Positions 6,184-9,866 of a stretch of DNA of 9,866 nucleotides are shown here, piece by piece. Below the pieces are notes generated by a model that saw only the letters and a program-made list of their open reading frames with translations, made no database searches and was not told the DNA's origin. Position 1 is the first letter of the stretch. Each line of letters begins with the position of its first letter. The translations under genes were made by a program, and so were the position numbers. The DNA comes from Gammaproteobacteria bacterium (GTDB lineage: Bacteria; Pseudomonadota; Gammaproteobacteria; Pseudomonadales; Halieaceae), in NCBI GenBank assembly GCA_029859085.1, contig JAOUDU010000058.1, positions 1-9,866 on the forward strand. Reading direction: 5' to 3'.

Positions 6184-8463
6184 CTACTCACCAAAGTTAT
6201 ACACAACCTCCGCACCGTAGGTGAGCGGGGGACGGGTGGAAGCATAGGACCACAGGCCGGCAACGTCATAACCGTGTGTATAGCCGTCCTCGTCTGTCAG
6301 GTTGCGCCCGAAGATGCTGAAGGTGAACGCGTTTTTCGAATAATTGATCGAAGCGTCGACGAGATGCTGGGCATCGTTCTCAAGCTCGGGGGAGTTGGTC
6401 ACGTTGACGAAATGCTCGCCGATATAGTGGTATGCGCCGCGAATCCATGCGGTGCCACCAGCCATATCCCACTCGTAAGTGGCGTCAAGCGAGCCGGTCC
6501 AGTCTGGCGAGCGGCGGAATTCGAGATCGGACAAGTCCACGATACTGCCATCCAGGGCCTCGTAATTGAAGTCGTCATACCCGGTATCCAGGTAGCCGAG
6601 GTTTGCGCGCAGGCTCAAATTTTCAGTGATATAAGCCTGCACTTCCAACTCAACCCCCTCAATGGTCGCACTTGAGGCATTGCTTACGACTGTCTTCTGG
6701 CCGGTGGCGTCATTTGACGGCAGTTGCAGTTCCTCCTGCTTGTCATCGTATTCCATGTAGAACACGTTGGCGTTGACGCGCAGGCGGTTATCAAGCCATT
6801 CGGATTTGATACCGAGTTCGTAATTGTCCACGGTTTCAGGGTCGTAAGGCGTACTTGCCGACTCATCGCTGTCGACCCGGCCGAGGAAGCCACCGCTGCG
6901 ATAGCCTTTGGAATAGGTCGCGAAAGCCATCATATCGTCCGTAAACTCATAGCGCGCCCCAACTCTCGGGGTAAACTCATCCCAGTCTTTTTTCGGGTAT
7001 TGACCGGTTTGAGGATCGGCATTATTTCCCTGCGCACCATCCTGCTGGGACTCCTTTTCATCCTCGGTGTAGCGCCCCCCCAGGGTCAAAGTCAGCGCGT
7101 CCGTCAGTGCGTAGTCTCCCTCGAAAAAAACAGCCCATGAATCGGTGGTCATTATCGTGTGCTGGTAGATATCGAGTACCTGGCCGGGGAAGTCTGGACT
7201 GAAGCCGATAAAGCTGTTCAGGTCCATCTCATAGTCGGACTCCCAGTAATAACCTCCCGCTACAAAGCTCAGTCTGTCGCCGGCATCGTAAGTCAGGCGC
7301 AGCTCGTGGCTGTCCTGGTCATAGTCGGCCGGGCGCGTGGTGCCATAGAGCAGCTCTGGCGTGCCATCCCAGTTGGACAGGATCGTTTCCTCAGATTCCC
7401 AATGCCCGTACAGGTAATCGACGCGATAGCTATCGCTCACATTCCACCTGGTCTCGAAAGACCAGGACTCGGTGTCGAAAGTGGCGTCCAGTTTTTGCGG
7501 CACGATATCGTCGATACTGGTCACCTGGAAGGGACTGTTCTTGTCAGCGGGCGGACCGCCCGGAATGTAGCCACGGTTGGCGACTTTCAGGCGGTCACCG
7601 GTAATCGGCTTGGACAACGAGGGGGAACAATAGCCGTAGGCGTCACAGAAGAGGTGTCGCCCTGGCTGCCCGGTGTTCAGCAGGGGCGGCGTGTCCTGGT
7701 CTGTCTCTTCTTTCTGGTAGGACGCTTCAAATTCCAGTTTGTCATTGGCATTCCATAACATATTGATGCCATAGGTCTGGTAGTCGTTCTCACCTTCACC
7801 GTCGCCCGGCACGGTAACGTTGTCGTAGTAACCCTCCTGCTGATCCCGCTTGCCAAGTGAAATCTTCGCCCCAAGGTCATCCGTGATGCCAAAGTTGAAA
7901 ATACCATCGACATAGTAGGTGTCGTAGTCCTCGGCACCAGCGCGGATCTTGGCACCCAGCTCACCGGTGGGTTGGGTGTGGGTAACATTGATCAGGCCGC
8001 CGATGGTATTGCGGCCAAACAAAGTACCCTGTGGTCCGCGCAGTACCTCTACGCTGGCCAGATCGATGCTGCGCAGTAGTGATCCCGCGTTGGCGCCAAG
8101 GAAAATGCCGTCAACGACCACGCCGACTGCTGGGTCAAAGCTCTTTTCGACATCGGCCACTCCGATACCGCGGATAAATATGGCGGCGACGCCTCCCGGC
8201 CCCTGGGCTGTATCATCGATGATCAGGTTGGGTGACACAGTTGCGAGGTCAGACAGATCGCGGGCAAAGGTGCGAGCGATCTCGGTCTGGGTGAGAGCGC
8301 TTACAGCCAGGCCGACATCCTGCAGGCTTTCCTCCCGTTTACGCGCGGTAACCACAGTCTCTTCCAGCGTCGTGGAAATCCCTTCAAGTGCAGATACCGA
8401 ATGGGGAAATGACGTGGCTGCCACCGCAATCACCAGGGCCAACTTTGTATTATTGTGCTTCAT
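6184..8463 (-). CDS. TonB-dependent outer-membrane receptor
   Basis: A 759-residue TonB-dependent receptor for active uptake across the outer membrane. The ATG at 8461-8463 has AAGGAG six bases upstream; the frame is open to 8526, but the added 21 residues would mask the signal peptide. That signal peptide (MKHNNTK, then a hydrophobic core) probably ends at VSA-LE, residues 23-27. A TonB-box-like EETVVTA (34-40) follows, then the plug domain with VEVLRGPQGTLFGRNTIGG (RGPQGTLFGR at 142-151) and a long beta-barrel. FCDAYGYC carries two cysteines in a presumed surface loop. The C-terminus reads VVYNFGE, so the usual terminal Phe is followed by two extra residues. The plug sequence is of the type abundant in marine gammaproteobacteria and sphingomonads. 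Placement with lyase and SDR genes points to uptake of an organic growth substrate rather than only a siderophore, but no ligand can be read from sequence. Confidence 0.95.
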   Translation of the reverse strand: MKHNNTKLALVIAVAATSFPHSVSALEGISTTLEETVVTARKREESLQDVGLAVSALTQTEIARTFARDLSDLATVSPNLIIDDTAQGPGGVAAIFIRGIGVADVEKSFDPAVGVVVDGIFLGANAGSLLRSIDLASVEVLRGPQGTLFGRNTIGGLINVTHTQPTGELGAKIRAGAEDYDTYYVDGIFNFGITDDLGAKISLGKRDQQEGYYDNVTVPGDGEGENDYQTYGINMLWNANDKLEFEASYQKEETDQDTPPLLNTGQPGRHLFCDAYGYCSPSLSKPITGDRLKVANRGYIPGGPPADKNSPFQVTSIDDIVPQKLDATFDTESWSFETRWNVSDSYRVDYLYGHWESEETILSNWDGTPELLYGTTRPADYDQDSHELRLTYDAGDRLSFVAGGYYWESDYEMDLNSFIGFSPDFPGQVLDIYQHTIMTTDSWAVFFEGDYALTDALTLTLGGRYTEDEKESQQDGAQGNNADPQTGQYPKKDWDEFTPRVGARYEFTDDMMAFATYSKGYRSGGFLGRVDSDESASTPYDPETVDNYELGIKSEWLDNRLRVNANVFYMEYDDKQEELQLPSNDATGQKTVVSNASSATIEGVELEVQAYITENLSLRANLGYLDTGYDDFNYEALDGSIVDLSDLEFRRSPDWTGSLDATYEWDMAGGTAWIRGAYHYIGEHFVNVTNSPELENDAQHLVDASINYSKNAFTFSIFGRNLTDEDGYTHGYDVAGLWSYASTRPPLTYGAEVVYNFGE

Positions 8464-8550
8464 GCTGAACTCCTTTGAAGTTCTGTTTAAGTGATGGTCC
8501 CTTTGGGGGATGTAACCTGGATCCAAAAATTTACTCGATTATTACGCATT
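8464..8550 (-). other. Gap between LinA-like gene and receptor
   Basis: These 87 bases hold the receptor's ribosome binding site (AAGGAG just upstream of 8463) and no clear terminator hairpin. No good sigma70 promoter was recognised, so the receptor is probably cotranscribed with the upstream LinA-like gene. Confidence 0.45.
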
Positions 8551-9033
8551 TCATGCCGGCTGTACCAGACGGGTACCCGGTACGGGGTTAAAATAATGGA
8601 TCTGCACCTTGCGTTGCTGAATTTTCCACTGCCCATCGCGGGCCTGGAGGACGTCTTCATAAGTCGCCCCTACGATCTGGCACTGCGTTTCCCCCGCCAG
8701 TGTCCCGACGCAATCGACATCACAGACAGACGTCGCGTTTTCCGCATCGTGGAACTTGATCACCAGGTTGGTTGAAAGGTGGTGGCTCTCGCTCCACGCC
8801 GGCCACAGCACCTCGTGGATTGCTTTGTGAATACCCTCGTGACCCTCGAATTTGCCAAAGGGAGGGCCGATGTCCCACAGGCAGTCCGGCCACCATATGG
8901 CAAGAAAACGCGCATAGTCCCTTTTGTCAAAGCCATGGCAGTAATCAGACACCAGGTCCCTGATCGCGATACGTGCCTCCAGCTCAGTTACCCTGGCCTG
9001 GAGGTGGGATATCACAGCCTGTACATCCGGCAT
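8551..9033 (-). CDS. LinA-like SnoaL-fold protein (dehydrochlorinase/lyase-like)
   Basis: A 160-residue protein. The ATG at 9031-9033 is preferred over a GTG two codons upstream because GGAA lies eight bases before the ATG and only two before the GTG. From memory of the hexachlorocyclohexane dehydrochlorinase LinA (about 156 residues), the match is collinear through most of the protein: AIRDLVSDY, GFDKR, LAIWW.D..W, EVLWP, E..H..TN, the RDG.WK region and YF.P..G. LinA's Asp25, Trp42, His73 and Arg129 correspond to Asp36, Trp53, His85 and Arg141. Tyr31 occupies the Lys20 position. An N-terminal helix (about 5-24) extends beyond LinA. Family chemistry is proton abstraction next to a leaving group. 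Its neighbours do not indicate lindane breakdown, so the native substrate is more likely a hydroxylated or halogenated cyclic compound. It is first in the unit with the receptor, behind a strong promoter. Confidence 0.85.
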   Translation of the reverse strand: MPDVQAVISHLQARVTELEARIAIRDLVSDYCHGFDKRDYARFLAIWWPDCLWDIGPPFGKFEGHEGIHKAIHEVLWPAWSESHHLSTNLVIKFHDAENATSVCDVDCVGTLAGETQCQIVGATYEDVLQARDGQWKIQQRKVQIHYFNPVPGTRLVQPA

Positions 9034-9084
9034 ATACACAGTTCCATTCGTTGCCAGCTACCACCGGGCTCGGGAAGTCCAAAT

Positions 9085-9107
9085 GCCCCCCGTTCACGCC
9101 CGGGGGC
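9085..9107. repeat. GC-rich hairpin in the leader of the LinA-like unit
   Basis: GCCCCC (9085-9090) and GGGGGC (9102-9107) can pair around an 11-base loop; a one-base-shifted register (CCCCCG with CGGGGG) is also possible. It lies inside the roughly 120-base leader expected from the promoter at 9161-9188, about 50-75 bases before the start codon. No T-tract follows on the minus strand, so it is not a standard terminator. It could stabilise the transcript or affect translation. Confidence 0.45.
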
Positions 9108-9140
9108 GACCAGGTCGGTGCCTCAGCACGTTTTCCGCAT

Positions 9141-9161
9141 TTGCTTGATTGCGTCAAGCAA
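9141..9161. promoter_or_regulatory. Operator-like dyad, copy B (perfect)
   Basis: TTGCTTGA (9141-9148) and TCAAGCAA (9154-9161) are perfect 8-bp inverted arms around TTGCG. On the minus strand it begins at the last base of the -10 box and covers the expected transcription start, a classical repressor position. It shares 17 of 21 positions with copy A at 1464-1484. It also contains T-N11-A (9145-9157). The binding protein is unknown. Confidence 0.65.
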
Positions 9162-9188
9162 GTATAGATAACCGCGCATTACTGTCAA
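9161..9188 (-). promoter_or_regulatory. Sigma70-like promoter for the LinA-like/receptor unit
   Basis: Read on the minus strand: a perfect -35 TTGACA (9183-9188), a 16-base spacer, and -10 TATACT (9161-9166, five of six consensus). Transcription would start near 9154, leaving a leader of about 120 bases to the ATG at 9033. This is the best promoter match in the window and heads the four-gene minus-strand unit. Confidence 0.7.
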
Positions 9189-9282
9189 CAATATTCGGTA
9201 CAGGGATTTGGGCCGGGTTCGCAGCGCTGCAGGACTGTCAGGCGCCACTGCCCGGACTGTGTCAAAAGCAGCGCATTTTATT

Positions 9283-9300
9283 TCATTTGATTCTAAATGA
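9283..9300. repeat. Inverted repeat TCATTT-N6-AAATGA
   Basis: Six-base perfect arms around GATTCT. It overlaps the possible -35 of the right-edge gene. It may be a regulator site; AT-richness makes chance plausible. Confidence 0.35.
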
Positions 9301-9305
9301 TGGTA

Positions 9306-9330
9306 TTTAGATAACTCATTGTTATTTAAA
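9306..9330. promoter_or_regulatory. Imperfect 10-bp dyad over a candidate -10
   Basis: TTTAGATAAC (9306-9315) and GTTATTTAAA (9321-9330) are inverted arms matching at nine of ten positions around TCATT. The dyad covers the candidate -10 GATAAC of the plus-strand gene, as an operator would. It is distinct in sequence from the TTGCTTG-type sites, so it implies a different regulator. Confidence 0.4.
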
Positions 9331-9393
9331 CAAGGTCTTGAATATGGGTTCTCCGCCCGTGGTTGAACTCTACTCAGCCTGCCGCCTGCCTTT

Positions 9394-9477
9394 GGCTGAA
9401 GCAGCGACACCACTTCAGTGGCAGATACTCTGTTGTCGGGACCGCGCCCCCAACCCGCTCACTTCAGCCCGGTCCCG
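9394..9477 (+). promoter_or_regulatory. Leader with competing or pseudoknot-forming inverted repeats
   Basis: Three possible helices: CTGAAG (9396-9401) with CTTCAG (9413-9418); GGCTGAAG (9394-9401) with CTTCAGCC (9462-9469); CGGGACCG (9437-9444) with CGGTCCCG (9470-9477). The first two exclude each other, and the second and third interleave as an H-type pseudoknot with directly adjacent 3' arms. The last arm ends ten bases before the GTG start at 9488, so folding could control translation. No known riboswitch class was recognised. Confidence 0.35.
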
Positions 9478-9487
9478 GGCGTAACCG

Positions 9488-9866
9488 GTGTCGCTTCGCG
9501 GCAAACTCAACGCCCTGGCCGTCGGGATCGCCTTATTTGTGGGAGCTGCCTCAACCCTGCTCACGTTAACCCGTGAATACCATGTCGGGGTCGAACAGCG
9601 CTTCGCAACATTCAACAGCTCAGTATTGAACAGCGCGGGCCTGCTGCTTTTTACCCGGTCAGGTGACGCTGATCAACTGGCTGCCACGCTCGACCTGGCC
9701 TTGCCACAAGCCGGGATTGCCTATGCCGAGGTCTACGACGATCGCGGTCTCTCCATCATCCGGCGCGGCCAGCCGGCTTCTGCCTCGGGACCGGCACCCA
9801 GCTTCGCGGCGCTGAGAAACGGCGCACCGACATCCGACCCGGTTGAGATAAGCCTGGACCGCCTCG
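9488..9866 (+). CDS. Membrane-anchored protein, probable sensor N-terminus (partial)
   Basis: 126 codons are visible before the window ends. The start is taken as GTG 9488-9490, because an in-frame TAA lies at 9482-9484 and no ATG occurs before the hydrophobic segment. The ribosome binding site is poor, so the start is uncertain. After a short basic N-terminus (MSLRGK) comes one transmembrane helix (about 7-27), then a presumed periplasmic domain containing EQRFATFNSSVLNSAGLLLF and AYAEVYDDRGLSIIRRG. This plan resembles the first helix and PAS/Cache-like sensing domain of histidine kinases, diguanylate cyclases or adenylate cyclases, but the output domain lies outside the window. It is divergent from the LinA-like/receptor unit, with about 450 bp between start codons. 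A regulatory link to that unit is possible but unsupported. Confidence 0.7.
   Translation, partial: MSLRGKLNALAVGIALFVGAASTLLTLTREYHVGVEQRFATFNSSVLNSAGLLLFTRSGDADQLAATLDLALPQAGIAYAEVYDDRGLSIIRRGQPASASGPAPSFAALRNGAPTSDPVEISLDRL

Larger units (their letters stand above)
9189..9487. other. Intergenic region before the right-edge gene
   Basis: About 300 bases without a credible gene. The left part (9189-9260) shows nothing recognisable. The AT-rich middle (9275-9335) holds two dyads and a weak plus-strand promoter candidate: TTGATT (9287-9292), a 17-base spacer and GATAAC (9310-9315). The right part (9390-9480) is GC-rich with inverted repeats that could fold in the leader RNA of the plus-strand gene. 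The short open frames here lack family features. Confidence 0.5.

Noticed and set aside
7159..7758. 199-codon plus-strand frame inside the receptor gene
   Set aside because: It is antisense to the beta-barrel coding region and has no plausible ribosome binding site or motifs.
9123..9413. 96-codon minus-strand frame in the right intergenic region
   Set aside because: It spans the promoter, the operator and AT-rich dyads and has no recognisable protein features or ribosome binding site.
9411..9467. Direct repeat CACTTCAG (9411-9418 and 9460-9467)
   Set aside because: Two 8-base copies 49 bp apart are too short to call a repeat element. They are considered only as part of the possible leader structure.

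Overview
The window is a high-GC, densely coded piece of a Gram-negative chromosome. A TonB-dependent outer-membrane receptor, a type I Baeyer-Villiger monooxygenase (BVMO) and an acyl-CoA-dehydrogenase/aminoglycoside-phosphotransferase-like pair suggest a marine-type gammaproteobacterium or a sphingomonad-like degrader. The taxonomic guess is low confidence. No rRNA, tRNA, insertion sequence, integrase or CRISPR array was seen.

Layout. Left part, minus strand: an SDR oxidoreductase (699-1430), then 4 bp later an APH-family kinase (694 to the left edge, C-terminus missing). Divergent from these, plus strand: an ACAD10/11-type acyl-CoA dehydrogenase (1596-2897) and a BVMO (2999-4663). The BVMO stop codon directly abuts the stop codon of a convergent minus-strand unit. 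Read in its own direction, that unit is: a LinA-like SnoaL-fold protein (9033-8551), a TonB-dependent receptor (8463-6184), a second SnoaL-fold protein (6154-5579) and a second SDR (5500-4664). At the right edge a divergent plus-strand gene begins (9488 onward) and encodes a membrane-anchored protein, probably a sensor.

How the parts may work together (inference). The receptor would import a hydrophobic or bulky substrate. The SDRs and SnoaL-fold lyases or isomerases would alter oxygen functions on it, and the BVMO would turn a ketone into an ester or lactone. Opening a lactone gives a hydroxy acid. The kinase + ACAD10/11-type dehydrogenase + SDR trio matches the composition of the levulinate (Lva) pathway and of mammalian ACAD10/11, which phosphorylate 4-hydroxyacyl-CoA and eliminate phosphate so that beta-oxidation can proceed. 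No CoA ligase, lactonase or dedicated regulator gene is in the window.

Regulation. A nearly identical 21-bp dyad (TTGCTTG-N7-CAAGCAA type, 17 of 21 positions shared) lies in the SDR/ACAD divergent promoter region and directly beside the -10 box of a good sigma70-like promoter for the LinA-like/receptor unit. One regulator may therefore join the two halves, about 7.7 kb apart, into one regulon. The roughly 300-bp gap before the right-edge gene holds further dyads and possible leader RNA structure. The strongest leads are the LinA-like protein, the shared operator and the BVMO-to-hydroxyacyl-CoA module.
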